A stretch of 64,000 nucleotides of DNA from JACCXE01 sp963718605 (GTDB taxonomy: Bacteria > Actinomycetota > Acidimicrobiia > Acidimicrobiales > JACCXE01). How positions within the stretch are numbered: the stretch's first letter is position 1; every line of letters begins with the position of its first letter. The notes under the pieces were generated by a model. It saw only the letters and a list, made by a program, of their open reading frames with translations, was not told where the DNA came from and ran no database searches. The position numbers were made by a program, and so were the translations under genes. The stretch covers positions 620,001-684,000 of the forward strand of contig OY970363.1 in NCBI GenBank assembly GCA_963718605.1, read 5' to 3'. This document shows, one piece after another, positions 28,301-36,789 of this stretch.

Positions 28301-28526
28301 CCCCCGGCTCGGCCGGCACGCGGCGCGGCCACAGCGCGTCGATCAATACGTCACGGGAAACCAGTTCTCCCCGGCGCGAGACCAGGATGCGTACGAGGGT
28401 CCGAGTTAGCCCGCCGCCGAACGCGCCGGCCTCGATCTCGGATCCGTTTCGCCGGACAGAAAACCGTCCGAGCACCCGAATTTCGCCCGCGGCGCTCACT
28501 GCTAGATGCCCGCTATCGAACTGCAA
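25338..28526 (-). CDS. SARP/BTAD-family AAA ATPase transcriptional regulator with TPR tail
   Basis: 1062 residues. An OmpR-type winged helix (about 15-105), BTAD domain (about 110-257), ATPase module with Walker A AGRSGAGKS (about 307-315) and Walker B ALIADDLQWAD (about 416-426), and a long TPR-like helical tail (about 680-1062). This is the AfsR/EmbR-like layout of large actinobacterial activators. There is no C-terminal LuxR HTH. Start TTG 28526 or GTG 28499; neither has a strong ribosome-binding site. It is divergent from the cupin gene with a 74-base gap, and the cupin/NTF2-like pair is the closest candidate target. Confidence 0.88.
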   Translation of the reverse strand: MQFDSGHLAVSAAGEIRVLGRFSVRRNGSEIEAGAFGGGLTRTLVRILVSRRGELVSRDVLIDALWPRRVPAEPGASLNVLVNRARRVLGEPTPLVTGSGGYLFVEGSSWAVDAEEFVHGVAEGRESLAAGRAQEALVSFRGALDKWTGEPLPEDAYADWAQGYRATLLRAFQECLEGAAAAAVDAHAVGEAVVFGQRAVAAEPLREAANLALVRALAAAGDQAGALAVFDDFRKRLADELGLEPSKEAFDLQSKVIRHEAAVAPRARGGRANAGGTSVALSFVGRDDEVDAVLGALVPDHGVATIAGRSGAGKSRLLAEVTTRQTMPIVAARAFAPEQDEPWGLARALLREAFMLDPEAVAGLPPRAAVALAEIVPDVEQLRPLPTIAIDPASRHALAMHGATCLLAAVLPDGGALIADDLQWADASSVQLLRLARRDVAGLRLVLAYRPEDIAPESAASALLVSCEQESGAVAIRLGALPRAAIARLLVDKPLAELIEAETDGTPFAVAEVIRALSERSMLAPGPDGAWRVVSGEAMTLASQAATSGQRRAVERRMEQHPASRRDLLRLLALVGREVPARVLAVALASDEAAVLGDLDALTRSDLARLGPQGWATAHDVVRETVADGIEPGHAAGLHAALARALEGDDADPAELARHTCAAGDAVAAAGFFAQAAVLRLDRFANDDAASLAERGLELAPSPAIRASLLEARAEARSRRGELRGARADLREAMNLVTDGARRSRTLSRMAMLAFGAEDVVRAEELVELALVAAGSDSAARAKALAVGALTDMNLERPERAEARSEEALTLFEESGDAHGVADILDGRAMGRFLAGDITGALDAFDRVARLFEDAGDLLRVVTPRSTRGHALVFAARPDLAVTDATEALELARTLGHPEYQSYVLWHRSEALAALGRHDEARANAEEALAIAQAIDHRGWTATGLLALGVAMQAAEELGGAEDAFARSLALSEHLSLFASWASARIATIRIARRDLSAAEPFVVRALREGPGLAQFEARLARAELAAARDEPDAVVIARDALARAEAGGHLASVARLTALAH

Positions 28527-28600
28527 GGTCGGTTCTTTACCGTCCCACCCAGACGACGGCCCGACACCCGAGCCGAGTACCCCACCATAAGGAGCACAGC

Positions 28601-28957
28601 ATGCAACAGACCGAGCATCGCAGTTTCGAGAAGGCAGACGAGGTGCGCGAGTTCCCGAATGGCCGCGCCGAGATCCTGAACGTCGGCGACGCCGAGGTCG
28701 GGCGACTCGTCCTCGAGCCGGGCTGGCGTTGGTCGAATGACGTTAAGCCGATCGCGGGAACCGACAGCTGCCATGCGCCGCATTTCCAGTACCACATTGC
28801 CGGTCAGCTGGCCGTCCTCATGGACGACGGCACGGAGTTCATCGCCGGCCCCGGCGACATCACCTCACTGCCGAGCGGGCATGACGCTTGGGTTGTCGGC
28901 GACGAACCCGTGATCGTTGTCGACTGGTTCGGCGCCAGCAACTACGCCAAGCAGTGA
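28601..28957 (+). CDS. Cupin domain protein
   Basis: 118 residues from ATG 28601 with AAGGAG eight bases upstream. A single cupin barrel: HFQYHIAGQLAVLMDDGTEF and GPGDITSLPSGHDAWVVGD match the two conserved motifs, though some metal-binding His positions are replaced. Possible sensor or small enzyme; relatives annotated as cupins of unknown role are common next to catabolic genes. GTGA overlap with the next gene. Confidence 0.85.
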   Translation: MQQTEHRSFEKADEVREFPNGRAEILNVGDAEVGRLVLEPGWRWSNDVKPIAGTDSCHAPHFQYHIAGQLAVLMDDGTEFIAGPGDITSLPSGHDAWVVGDEPVIVVDWFGASNYAKQ

Positions 28958-29349
28958 CCGCGGCGGCGGTGCGCGCGATGGATCCGGTCGACCGCTTCGT
29001 CGACGCAATCCAGAACGCGTCCTGCGGCGCGACTGACGCGTTCGCCGACGACGCCGTGCTCGACGCGACCGTGCCGAATTGGCGGTTCGTCGTGCGCGGC
29101 GGTGATGCCATTGGCCAGGAGTTCGCGAAGTGGTTCGATCATCCGGCCTCGTTCGATGAGCTGCAGCGCACGCCGCTGCCCGACGGCGAATTGGTCGAGT
29201 ACACCCTCGCGTGGACCGAGCACGGAGTAGCGCACAAGAGCCACCAGTCGCACCACCTCACCGTGCGGGACGGAAAGATCGTCACCGACACGGCGTGGTG
29301 CGGCGGCCGGTGGCCGGCGCCACTGCTCGCCGAGATGGGCCGCAGTTGA
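28954..29349 (+). CDS. NTF2-like (SnoaL-type) fold protein
   Basis: 131 residues if started at GTG 28954, which overlaps the cupin stop (GTGA); ATG 28978 is an alternative giving 123 residues. The pattern FVDAIQN, a helix, GGDAIGQEFAKWF and terminal strands with TLAWTEHG and HHLTVRDGKIVTDT is typical of NTF2-like polyketide-cyclase/limonene-epoxide-hydrolase-like folds. No specific catalytic pair can be assigned. Confidence 0.75.
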   Translation: MTAAAVRAMDPVDRFVDAIQNASCGATDAFADDAVLDATVPNWRFVVRGGDAIGQEFAKWFDHPASFDELQRTPLPDGELVEYTLAWTEHGVAHKSHQSHHLTVRDGKIVTDTAWCGGRWPAPLLAEMGRS

Positions 29350-29370
29350 CTGTGGCCCATCCGAAGCGAA

Positions 29371-30063
29371 CTACGACCGTCGAGCCACGCTCTCGCTGAT
29401 CTGCCCGGCGAAGGGGCTCCACAAGAACCACTTGGGCAACGCCTTCACCAGCGCCGGCGCGCCGTCAACCCTGATGGTCCCGTCGGCCACCGCGTCGTGC
29501 CAGCGCGCCCGACCGTTGAATACGAAGGACAGCTCGGGGGTTGTGCACGTAACGACGATGTCTTCGTCGAAGCCCGGGTGCTGCACGCATACCGACGCCT
29601 CACCGCGGTCGAGCACCATCCAAATCCGTTGCGGGTCGGGCGCCGTGTGGTTGAACTCGATGACGACACGACCCGGCGGGAGGCGCTCGGTATCGACCCG
29701 CCGGTGCATCCACCACATCAGCGTGACAGGGTCAATCTCCTCGGGTCGTAGTTCGTCGAAGAGCCACGTCACCGCCCACCGACCCAGCTCGCCGAGCACC
29801 GGCTCGAGATCCTTCCCCGCAGGTGTGAGGTGATACTCGCTACCGCGGCCCGTCGGCGAGGGCCACGTCTCAAGTACCCCATGACGTTCGAGGTGTCGAA
29901 GCCGCTGCACAAGGAGCGAGCGGGAGATGCCAGGCAGGCATTTGGCGATGTCGTTGAAGCGTGTGCTGCCGAGCACGAGTTCCCGCAGGATCAGCGGCGT
30001 CCACCGATCCGCGAGGACCTCACTGCCGAGCGACACCGGGCAGTAATTGCCGTAATCAGGCAT
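29371..30063 (-). CDS. HxlR family regulator with C-terminal SCP2-like domain
   Basis: 230 residues. An HxlR winged helix covers residues 5-100 (YCPVSLGSEVLADRWTPLIL, then RFNDIAKCLPGISRSLLVQRL). The extra 100 residues, with RVVIEFNH and IWMVLDRGEASVC, resemble a sterol carrier protein 2-like lipid-binding domain, which may sense a hydrophobic effector. It diverges from the acyl-CoA dehydrogenase-fold gene, its most likely target, and probably regulates itself. Confidence 0.85.
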   Translation of the reverse strand: MPDYGNYCPVSLGSEVLADRWTPLILRELVLGSTRFNDIAKCLPGISRSLLVQRLRHLERHGVLETWPSPTGRGSEYHLTPAGKDLEPVLGELGRWAVTWLFDELRPEEIDPVTLMWWMHRRVDTERLPPGRVVIEFNHTAPDPQRIWMVLDRGEASVCVQHPGFDEDIVVTCTTPELSFVFNGRARWHDAVADGTIRVDGAPALVKALPKWFLWSPFAGQISESVARRS

Positions 30064-30078
30064 GGGCCGAGAGTAGTC

Positions 30079-30088
30079 ACGAATTCGT
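30079..30088. promoter_or_regulatory. Short palindrome in the HxlR/dehydrogenase divergent promoter
   Basis: ACGAATTCGT is self-complementary and lies midway in the 84-base gap between the two divergent genes. It is short, so it is only a candidate regulator site. Confidence 0.3.
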
Positions 30089-30147
30089 ACCAGCTGGGTC
30101 CCGATTCTGGACTAGGCCGGCGGTCACCTCGTACGTACGGTGCAGGC

Positions 30148-31287
30148 ATGACGATCACCCTTGCGCCAACCACTGAAGCTTTCATCGATCGCGCCGCTGG
30201 CGTAGGCGCCGCCTTGGCCGAGAACGCCGCCCGTCACGACGCCGCTGGCACGTTCGTGCAGGAGAGTTTCGAGGCTGTCCGCGAGTGCGGCTTGCTCGCG
30301 GCGGGCGTGCCGATCGAGCTGGGCGGCGGCGGTGGAACGATCCGCGATATCGCGGCGATCCAGCGTGAGCTCGCTCACCACTGCGGCTCGACCGCCCTCG
30401 CCACGTCGATGCACCAGCACGTCGTCACCTTCACGGCGTGGCGATACCGGAAAGGCCTGCCCGGCGCCGAGGCCACGCTGCGCCGCGTGGCTGAGGAGGG
30501 CATCGTGCTCGTATCCACCGGCGGCGGCGACTTCACCCACCCCAAGGGCGAAGCGACCAAGGTCGAGGGCGGCTATCGCGTATCGGGCCGCAAACGGTTC
30601 GCCAGCCAGTCGACGGTCGGCACCGTCATGTCGACGATGTTCGAGTTCAGTGACCCCGAAGAAGGCAAGCGAGTCTTGAACATGGCGGTTCCGATCGCGT
30701 CCGAGGGCGTAACGGTGCTCGACAACTGGAACACGCTCGGCATGCGCGGCACCGCCAGCAACGACATCGTGCTCGAAGACGTCTTCGTCCCCGACGAGCG
30801 CGTCCTCGCCAACCGGCCCCACGGCGTGGTGGACGGGCCGCTGCAGGTGATCGCCAGCATTGCCATGCCGATCATTAGCGCCGTGTACCTGGGCGTGGCC
30901 GAGGCGGCATTCAATGCCGCGGTCGCCGCCGCCGGTGCCACTTCGAGCGACCCGATGGTGCAACGCAGCGTCGGTCTCATGGCCCACCGTTTGCAGGTAG
31001 CGGAGTGGGCGCTGCAGGGTGCGCTGAATCAGGTCGGCGACGATCCGGCGCCTTCGCCCGAAGCCTTTCTGGCCGTCATGCTCGCGAAGCGAGAGATCGG
31101 GTTGGCCGGCATTGAGGTATGCGACCTGGCGATGGATGTAGCGGGCGGCCCGGCGTTCTTCCGGGGTTCAGTCATCGAGCGCTGCTACCGCGACATCCGG
31201 GCCGGCAAGTTTCACCCACTTACCCCGGAACAGACCCTGGTGCGCGCGGGCCGCACTGCACTCGGCATCCCCGTCGACCAGGCATAG
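30148..31287 (+). CDS. Acyl-CoA dehydrogenase-fold flavoprotein
   Basis: 379 residues from ATG 30148. It has the family layout: N-terminal helices, middle beta domain (VSGRKRFASQS, WNTLGMRGTASNDIVLEDV) and C-terminal helical bundle ending in the segment ERCYRDIRAGKFHPLTPE. The terminal segment resembles group D flavin monooxygenases (DszC-like) more than typical fatty acid dehydrogenases, where an IYEGT-like motif is usual. So it could be either a dehydrogenase or a reduced-flavin-dependent monooxygenase. Divergent from the HxlR gene. Confidence 0.85.
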   Translation: MTITLAPTTEAFIDRAAGVGAALAENAARHDAAGTFVQESFEAVRECGLLAAGVPIELGGGGGTIRDIAAIQRELAHHCGSTALATSMHQHVVTFTAWRYRKGLPGAEATLRRVAEEGIVLVSTGGGDFTHPKGEATKVEGGYRVSGRKRFASQSTVGTVMSTMFEFSDPEEGKRVLNMAVPIASEGVTVLDNWNTLGMRGTASNDIVLEDVFVPDERVLANRPHGVVDGPLQVIASIAMPIISAVYLGVAEAAFNAAVAAAGATSSDPMVQRSVGLMAHRLQVAEWALQGALNQVGDDPAPSPEAFLAVMLAKREIGLAGIEVCDLAMDVAGGPAFFRGSVIERCYRDIRAGKFHPLTPEQTLVRAGRTALGIPVDQA

Positions 31288-31319
31288 ATCGCTAGCCGTC
31301 CTGTCGGAACACCAACCGT

Positions 31320-32609
31320 CTAGCCGAGCACGCTCATCGAGGTGGAGGTGAGCTCGCGGCGCCGGCTGTAGTGGCCCAGATCGATGGTCTGGTTCGTCCG
31401 CTGGCCCACGAAGTGCACAGGATCGTGGTCGTGGTCGTGGCCCGATTCGCAGGCCTCGATCAGCGTCGCAAGCGCGTCGCCGACGACTGGCGCGTTCTTG
31501 AACTGATTCCCCGAGGTACCAATCGCCACGTAGAACCCATCGAGGGACGTGCGGTCATAGACCGGAATCCAGTCCGGCGTGACGTCGTACAGGGCGGCCA
31601 AGCCGACGGGCTTGTGCGGGATCTCGAGGCCTGGCAGTCGGCGGGCCGCCCGCAACACCTGCGCTTCAAAGACTTCGGGCGTGGCGACCTCGACGAAGGA
31701 GTCGGGTTCGTCGATCCACACGAGCGGGTCGCACTCGGGCTCGACACCGCCGATCAAGAGTGTTCCGCCGGGCTGTGGTCGCAGATACACGCCGACGTCG
31801 GGGTCGCTGAGCATCGTGCCGCCGTCCGTGAGCGTGAACCGCGCAGGAGCTGGGACTACATGCACTTCTTGGCGAAGCGCGCGGGTGCTGATCGTGTCGA
31901 AATCTCCAAGCACACCCGCCATGATGTTCACTGAGCTTGAGTACGGGCCGGCGGCGTTGACGACAACCGGCGCGGCGACGGCGGTACCGTCGTCCAAGGT
32001 CACGCCCGCCACCCGGCCTGCCTGGCGGGTGATGCCGGTTACGCCACAACGGAAATGAAACTCGGCGCCGGCGCTCTTCGCGGCTACCGCCAAGTTGCGC
32101 GCGGCCAGTTGGGGATCGTCGACGAATCCGGCATCCGGCGTGAATAGCGCGTCGAGCGTCCCGTTTGGTTCAAAGCCGAACTCCATGTCGGCCACCGGAC
32201 GCGGCGGCCAGTAGCGGCCGATGTCCATGGCGGGAACCCGTTTGGCGAAGACGTCCGAATCCCAGAGGTCGTAAGTCACCCCGACCGCGTCGAAGTGCGC
32301 CAGCACTCGCTCGCGATGGGCGCCGGGCGGGTCGATGTGAATCATCCCGATCCGATGGAAGCGGGCCAACGCGTCTTGCTCTCCGACCAGCGACTTCCAG
32401 TCGGCCCAACGCTGTTTGGCTTCCCACGCCATCTTCACGCCGTCGAGGGTCGAGTAGTTGAACCGGACGATCGCGGAGCTCGAGCTGGTGGACCCAGCTC
32501 CGGGTGCCGGCCCCTTGTCGACAACGAGGACCCTCATGCCGCGTAGAGAGAGCGACCGGGCGATCGAGCATCCGATGACGCCACCACCGATGACCACCGC
32601 ATCTTTCAC
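31320..32609 (-). CDS. FAD-dependent oxidoreductase, sarcosine oxidase/DAO family
   Basis: 429 residues from GTG 32609. N-terminal Rossmann motif VVIGGGVIGCSIARSL (about 5-20) and the family's GAGSTSSSSAIVRFNYS region for FAD. Later YDVTPDWIPVYDRTSLDGFY and AIGTSGNQFKNAPVVG are typical of the glycine/sarcosine oxidase-dimethylglycine dehydrogenase group. It probably oxidises a secondary or tertiary amine. It shares the strand of the downstream-oriented esterase but with a 77-base gap. Confidence 0.87.
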   Translation of the reverse strand: MKDAVVIGGGVIGCSIARSLSLRGMRVLVVDKGPAPGAGSTSSSSAIVRFNYSTLDGVKMAWEAKQRWADWKSLVGEQDALARFHRIGMIHIDPPGAHRERVLAHFDAVGVTYDLWDSDVFAKRVPAMDIGRYWPPRPVADMEFGFEPNGTLDALFTPDAGFVDDPQLAARNLAVAAKSAGAEFHFRCGVTGITRQAGRVAGVTLDDGTAVAAPVVVNAAGPYSSSVNIMAGVLGDFDTISTRALRQEVHVVPAPARFTLTDGGTMLSDPDVGVYLRPQPGGTLLIGGVEPECDPLVWIDEPDSFVEVATPEVFEAQVLRAARRLPGLEIPHKPVGLAALYDVTPDWIPVYDRTSLDGFYVAIGTSGNQFKNAPVVGDALATLIEACESGHDHDHDPVHFVGQRTNQTIDLGHYSRRRELTSTSMSVLG

Positions 32610-32686
32610 CTAGTCAGCATCGCGTGCTTAAAACGCCGCATCGAGAACGCGTCGGCGCGTTGCTTTGCCTTCGAGCCCCGTAACGG

Positions 32687-34012
32687 TCATCCAAGCCGAT
32701 GCACCCGTGAAGGACGCGAGTCCGATAATGCGCAAGACAACTCGACATCGAAGGGCAGCGCGACGCTCCGCGTACAGCCGGGCGAGAGCGCAATCTGGAC
32801 CGTTCCGGCGCCACGACCACTCAGCCTGTTGCCCGTCCGGGTGAACGCGGCCAGCGCCGTTGGTGGTTGATCGAAAGCGAATCCAATTCCCCACATGTCG
32901 CCGCTCGTCGCGACGGTCTTGTACGTCCAGCTTGTCGGGCGTTCGGGCACCGGCGCGAAGAGGCCCCAATGGTCGATCGCGTCAGCCAGGAACCGGGCCG
33001 AGTACTCGTACCAATGGCCGCCCGTTTGCGGCCGATACGTCACGTCGGACCCGGCGGCGCGTGCAGCCGCCATGAAGTCCTTCGCCCACGCCCCGTTTAT
33101 GGTCGCCTCGGCGACGCCGCCGAGCACCTCGGGACCCGCGCAGGTCGTCGTTGGACGCTTCAACTCGATACAGGTCGGTGCGGTGGGGCCGCCGTGAGCG
33201 ACATACACGCGTGAGTGCGATAGGCCCGCCGCCAGCACAACCGGATTGTGCCCCGCCCAGTAAAATTCCTGCGCCGAGGGATCTCCGTAGGCGTCGCGCC
33301 ATGGTGTCGGCCCGACCGCGCCGATTTTCCCAGGCATGTACAGCGTCATCACCGCAAGCTGTGCCGCACCCGATTCCTCTTCAGGGCGCTGCGTGCTCAA
33401 CACACCTGAGAACGACAGAACCTGGCCGAAGTAATCGGGCGCGCTCGCGGCGAAGAGAACTGCTCCAAGCCCGCCGCTCGAAAACCCTCCGATCGCGTGC
33501 CAACGTCGGCCTGGGCGCACCCGGAAACGACGCTCGACGGTCGGGACCACTTCGTTAACGAAGTAGTCCCGCCAACATGGCCGTCTCGTGCCGCCCGCCC
33601 ACGAATTGGCATACGTCGCCATCACGCCCGCTTCTGGCATCACGACAATTGCGTCGAGGCCGTTGATCGCCTCGGCCAACCTGCCTTTCGAGTCTTCCGT
33701 CCAGTAATCGAACGCACCGCCGAGCCCGTGGAGGAGGTAAAGCACCGGAAACGCTCGCTGGCCGTCATAGCCCGCTGGCAGGACGACCCGTACGCGTAAC
33801 CGCGCCGGACGGGCCGGCGTACCTGGCGGTGGGTCAGCCATCACGACCGTGCTGGTGTCGACGCACGCGCTCGACACTTCGAACGTTTCGACGTGTTGTC
33901 CGCCGGCCGAGACCGCCGCCGGCGCCCACACCGCCGGCAGCAGTACCGCCAGCGCCACCATGACTCCTCCAACGCTTCGCCGTCCCACTCGCACCCGCCC
34001 ACCCCAATTCAT
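32687..34012 (-). CDS. Secreted esterase, antigen 85-like alpha/beta hydrolase
   Basis: 441 residues with a signal peptide (RRSVGGVMVALAVLLPAVWA, cleavage near residue 35). Core motifs: LYLLHGLGG, IVVMPEAGV, nucleophile elbow GGFSSGGLGAVL and the likely His in TGGHWYEY. The C-terminal 90 residues form an extra beta-rich domain not found in minimal esterases. It diverges from the TetR gene at 34053 through a 40-base promoter region carrying an inverted repeat, so the TetR probably controls it. Confidence 0.86.
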   Translation of the reverse strand: MNWGGRVRVGRRSVGGVMVALAVLLPAVWAPAAVSAGGQHVETFEVSSACVDTSTVVMADPPPGTPARPARLRVRVVLPAGYDGQRAFPVLYLLHGLGGAFDYWTEDSKGRLAEAINGLDAIVVMPEAGVMATYANSWAGGTRRPCWRDYFVNEVVPTVERRFRVRPGRRWHAIGGFSSGGLGAVLFAASAPDYFGQVLSFSGVLSTQRPEEESGAAQLAVMTLYMPGKIGAVGPTPWRDAYGDPSAQEFYWAGHNPVVLAAGLSHSRVYVAHGGPTAPTCIELKRPTTTCAGPEVLGGVAEATINGAWAKDFMAAARAAGSDVTYRPQTGGHWYEYSARFLADAIDHWGLFAPVPERPTSWTYKTVATSGDMWGIGFAFDQPPTALAAFTRTGNRLSGRGAGTVQIALSPGCTRSVALPFDVELSCALSDSRPSRVHRLG

Positions 34013-34038
34013 TCCATTGTCTATGTAGTGATTTGACT

Positions 34039-34049
34039 GTTACTGTAAC
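34039..34049. promoter_or_regulatory. Inverted repeat between secreted esterase and TetR genes
   Basis: GTTAC-T-GTAAC lies four bases upstream of the TetR ATG and 26 bases upstream of the esterase ATG. It is placed to repress both divergent promoters. Confidence 0.5.
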
Positions 34050-34052
34050 GAA

Positions 34053-34697
34053 ATGGCAGGTGCTGTCAAGAGGTCGCGGACCTATCGATCGACTGTTCGT
34101 CAAGAGCAGGCGGAAAACACGCGGCGCCGCACCCTCGAAGCGGCGCGAAAACTGTTTCTCGAGCGCGGCTTCTCCGGGACGACCGTCGCCGCCGTCGCCG
34201 CCGAGGCCGAGGTCTCACCCGAAACGATCTACGGCTCACTCGGCGGCAAACGGGGGCTGCTCGAAGGCGTCATCGCTGCCGCCGTCCAAGGCCCGGAGAC
34301 CGACGTCCCCTTCGATCACCTTCCTAGGTACGAACAAATCAACTCGTTGCCGACGCCGAGAGAGCGGCTCGACGCGCTCGTCACGTTCATCTGCGATGTG
34401 CTGGCCCGTACAAGCCTCGTCCACGCCGTCATTCGCGGCGCCGCGGACGCCGAGCCGTTTGCGATCGAACTTCGCGACCGCCAACTCGAAGAGCGGCTGG
34501 GACGCATCACCCATCGCGTGAAGGCTGATCTCAAGGGAGCGCTGCAACCGGGCTTGACCACCAGGACCGCGGCCGAACAACTCGCCGCAATTTTGAGCCC
34601 AGAGCTGCACTACTTCGTCACGGTCCAACTCGGTTGGAGTGCAGAACAGCACCACGCCTGGGTTAGCCGATTGGCCGCAGACAACCTCTTACGGTGA
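34053..34697 (+). CDS. TetR family transcriptional regulator
   Basis: 214 residues, HTH at about 24-68 (TLEAARKLFLERGFSGTTVA, then VSPETIYGSLGGKRGLL), then a helical ligand domain with RYEQINSLPTPRERLDAL. Divergent from the secreted esterase, which is its likely target. Confidence 0.87.
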   Translation: MAGAVKRSRTYRSTVRQEQAENTRRRTLEAARKLFLERGFSGTTVAAVAAEAEVSPETIYGSLGGKRGLLEGVIAAAVQGPETDVPFDHLPRYEQINSLPTPRERLDALVTFICDVLARTSLVHAVIRGAADAEPFAIELRDRQLEERLGRITHRVKADLKGALQPGLTTRTAAEQLAAILSPELHYFVTVQLGWSAEQHHAWVSRLAADNLLR

Positions 34698-34703
34698 GGT
34701 CTG

Positions 34704-35564
34704 TCAGATGTTGGATTGCTCGGGCGGTGTGACGTCGGGCCCTTGTGCTGCCGCGACGTTGCTGGTGGGTTCGGGACAGTTGGCGCCGAGCGTGTAGCTG
34801 GTCATCGAGAGCGATCCGTAGGCGGGCCCGTCGACGAGGACGTCGGCGGTCTCGTTCGTCGCCGCCGCGACTGCTGCGACGTAAAGCAGCGGGATGAAGT
34901 GGTCGGGCGTCGGCACCGCCAACCCGAAGTCGGGGTGCTCGACCAGCTTCAGGATGTCCTGTGGGCTGCCGCGCATGAGCGTGTTCGCAGCCTCGTCGAA
35001 GCGGAGATTCCAGTCGAAGCCGCTGGCGGGCTGACCCCAGTCAATGCGACCAAGGTTGTGCACCACGTTGCCGCTACCCACGATGAGCACGCCCTGCTCG
35101 CGCAACGGCGCCAAGCGCGCGCCGATGTCGAGGTGATAGTCGAGCGGCTGGAGACTGTTGATCGACAACTGCACGACGGGAACATCGGCGTCGGGGAACA
35201 TGTGCGCGAGGACCGACCACGTCCCGTGATCGAGTCCCCAGCTATCGACGTCGAGGCCGACCCAGCGCGGCTTCACCGTTTCGACGATCAACTCGGCAAC
35301 CTCGGGATGGCCCGGCGCGGGATAGTCGAACGCGAACAGCTCATCGGGAAATCCGTAAAAGTCGTGGATCACTCGCGGACGCGGCATCGCCGTAACCGCG
35401 GTGGCGTTGGTGTACCAGTGCGCCGAAATCACCAGCGCCGCGCGGGGCTTCGGGACACACGTGCCGAAGTCGCGCCAAGCGTCCGTGTAGCGGTTGCGTT
35501 CAAGCGTGTTCATCGGGCTGCCGTGCCCGATGAATCCTGCCGGCATCATGGCGACGTCGCTCAT
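34704..35564 (-). CDS. ygiD: Class III extradiol ring-cleavage dioxygenase-like protein (4,5-DOPA dioxygenase type)
   Basis: 286 residues. Characteristic segments include FIGHGSPMNTLERN near the start, ALVISAHWYTNAT with a metal-ligand His, VIHDFYGFP, WGLDHGTWSVL and GSGNVVHNLGRIDW, all as in YgiD/LigB-type DOPA dioxygenases. Iron or zinc dependence is expected. The natural substrate in bacteria is uncertain. Convergent with the TetR gene across six bases. Confidence 0.88.
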   Translation of the reverse strand: MSDVAMMPAGFIGHGSPMNTLERNRYTDAWRDFGTCVPKPRAALVISAHWYTNATAVTAMPRPRVIHDFYGFPDELFAFDYPAPGHPEVAELIVETVKPRWVGLDVDSWGLDHGTWSVLAHMFPDADVPVVQLSINSLQPLDYHLDIGARLAPLREQGVLIVGSGNVVHNLGRIDWGQPASGFDWNLRFDEAANTLMRGSPQDILKLVEHPDFGLAVPTPDHFIPLLYVAAVAAATNETADVLVDGPAYGSLSMTSYTLGANCPEPTSNVAAAQGPDVTPPEQSNI

Positions 35565-35602
35565 ACGAAATCCTCCTAGCGCCCCGAGCTTAAGGTTGAC
35601 GC

Positions 35603-35905
35603 ATGACCGTCGCCGAGGAGATGGACGCTCTCCGCGCTCGTGGATATACCGCCGACTTCAGCATCACGCGCGACGGTCAACTGCGCTGCAACACGTGCGG
35701 CCACGATCACCTTCCAAGCGAGATCACGATCGACTCGACCGCGCGGTTCGAAGGCGCGTCCAATCCTGATGACCAAGCCATCGTCTTCGGGCTTCGCTGC
35801 GAGGCCTGCGGCGTGCGCGGTGTTCTCGTCTCCGCGTACGGACCGACCGCGACACCCGAGGAAGCCGCCGTCATTACCGCGCTCGGAAGACCGAGTCCTC
35901 ACTGA
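35603..35905 (+). CDS. Small zinc-ribbon protein
   Basis: 100 residues. Two CxxC knuckles (RCNTCGHDH at about 30 and RCEACGVRG at about 68) suggest a single zinc ribbon. A strand-helix arrangement follows, and the C-terminus is short. Function unknown. The 3' end overlaps the convergent nucleotidyltransferase gene by seven bases. Confidence 0.65.
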   Translation: MTVAEEMDALRARGYTADFSITRDGQLRCNTCGHDHLPSEITIDSTARFEGASNPDDQAIVFGLRCEACGVRGVLVSAYGPTATPEEAAVITALGRPSPH

Positions 35906-36447
35906 GGCTCCCTCAGCTTTAGCAATCGCTCGATGCGGTCGTCCGACGCACCGAGAAACGTCGCAAGCACACCAACTACCTGGCGGACGTCCAGAGTGCC
36001 CGCGTCGTTCATCGCCTCGAGGTCGGCCCAGTCTTTGGTGCGATTGAACAACGCTTTGAAGACGGCCAAGTCATCGCAGCCCAGGAAAGGCATCTCCACA
36101 CCGCCAAAGGGCTCGCGACGGATGCGTTCTGCCACCTCCTCGTGAAAGGGCGTCGTGTTCAGAAACACATCGAGCGGCGTCGCGTCCCACCACAGCCGCG
36201 CTTGTCCGTCGCGTGTGAGCAAGCGGCGATCAGCATCGGATACCGCGACGTTTGGCGGCAGCGCTCCAAGCACGGCGTCCAGCTGGTCGGGTCCGACAAA
36301 AACGTTCAGGTCCAAGTCGATCGTGCCGCGCGCCTGTTGCGTGCACCACGCCAACGCCAGCGCACCGCCGAAGGCGTGCGGCAAACCCGTGTCGTCGAGA
36401 CGCTCGTGAATGACAAGCATCTTTTCGACGAGGCTCATCGCGCTCAT
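35899..36447 (-). CDS. Nucleotidyltransferase-like protein, putative toxin of an HTH/NTase pair
   Basis: 182 residues. The N-terminal part has an AFGGALALAW motif and RGTIDLDLNVFV, matching the GG and DxD motifs of nucleotidyltransferases of the AbiEii/DUF6036-like group. KALFNRTKDWADLEAM is also characteristic of this group. ATG 36447 overlaps the HTH gene stop (ATGA), the usual layout for antitoxin-toxin operons. It would transfer nucleotides to an unknown acceptor if active. Confidence 0.72.
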   Translation of the reverse strand: MSAMSLVEKMLVIHERLDDTGLPHAFGGALALAWCTQQARGTIDLDLNVFVGPDQLDAVLGALPPNVAVSDADRRLLTRDGQARLWWDATPLDVFLNTTPFHEEVAERIRREPFGGVEMPFLGCDDLAVFKALFNRTKDWADLEAMNDAGTLDVRQVVGVLATFLGASDDRIERLLKLREPQ

Positions 36448-36779
36448 TGCACCAAGCGGCGCAGCGGCGGATACGCGAGACGCCGAGCGTGGCGCGCCGG
36501 AAAGATGGCGGCGAGTTCAAGCGCTTGGCGCAGTTCCTCGCCCTTGGCGCGCCGCGCTTCGTCGGAACCGTCGGCGCGCGCCCTACATCCGATGTCGGTT
36601 GCGTAGCCCGCAGCGCGGAGAATGCGGTCGAGGGTGTCGACCCGGGGCACGGCGCGACCCGCTTCGTACGCAGCAAGCGTGGCGTGCGAAGTGCCGGCAC
36701 GCGCGGCCAGCGCGCGCAGCGACAAACCCGACAGCCGACGGGCCCGGCGCAACGTCGGGGCGGCTTCCATGTCGAACAT
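36444..36779 (-). CDS. XRE family HTH regulator, putative antitoxin
   Basis: 111 residues from ATG 36779 (the open frame continues upstream, but the palindrome at 36790-36811 makes a longer coding start unlikely). A Cro/C1-type helix-turn-helix covers about residues 8-60 (RRLSGLSLRALAARAGTSHA, TLAAYEAGRAVPRVDTLDRI). The C-terminal tail is helical and could bind the partner NTase. It is the first gene of a two-gene overlapping operon. Confidence 0.75.
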   Translation of the reverse strand: MFDMEAAPTLRRARRLSGLSLRALAARAGTSHATLAAYEAGRAVPRVDTLDRILRAAGYATDIGCRARADGSDEARRAKGEELRQALELAAIFPARHARRLAYPPLRRLVQ

Positions 36780-36789
36780 CGTAACAGTC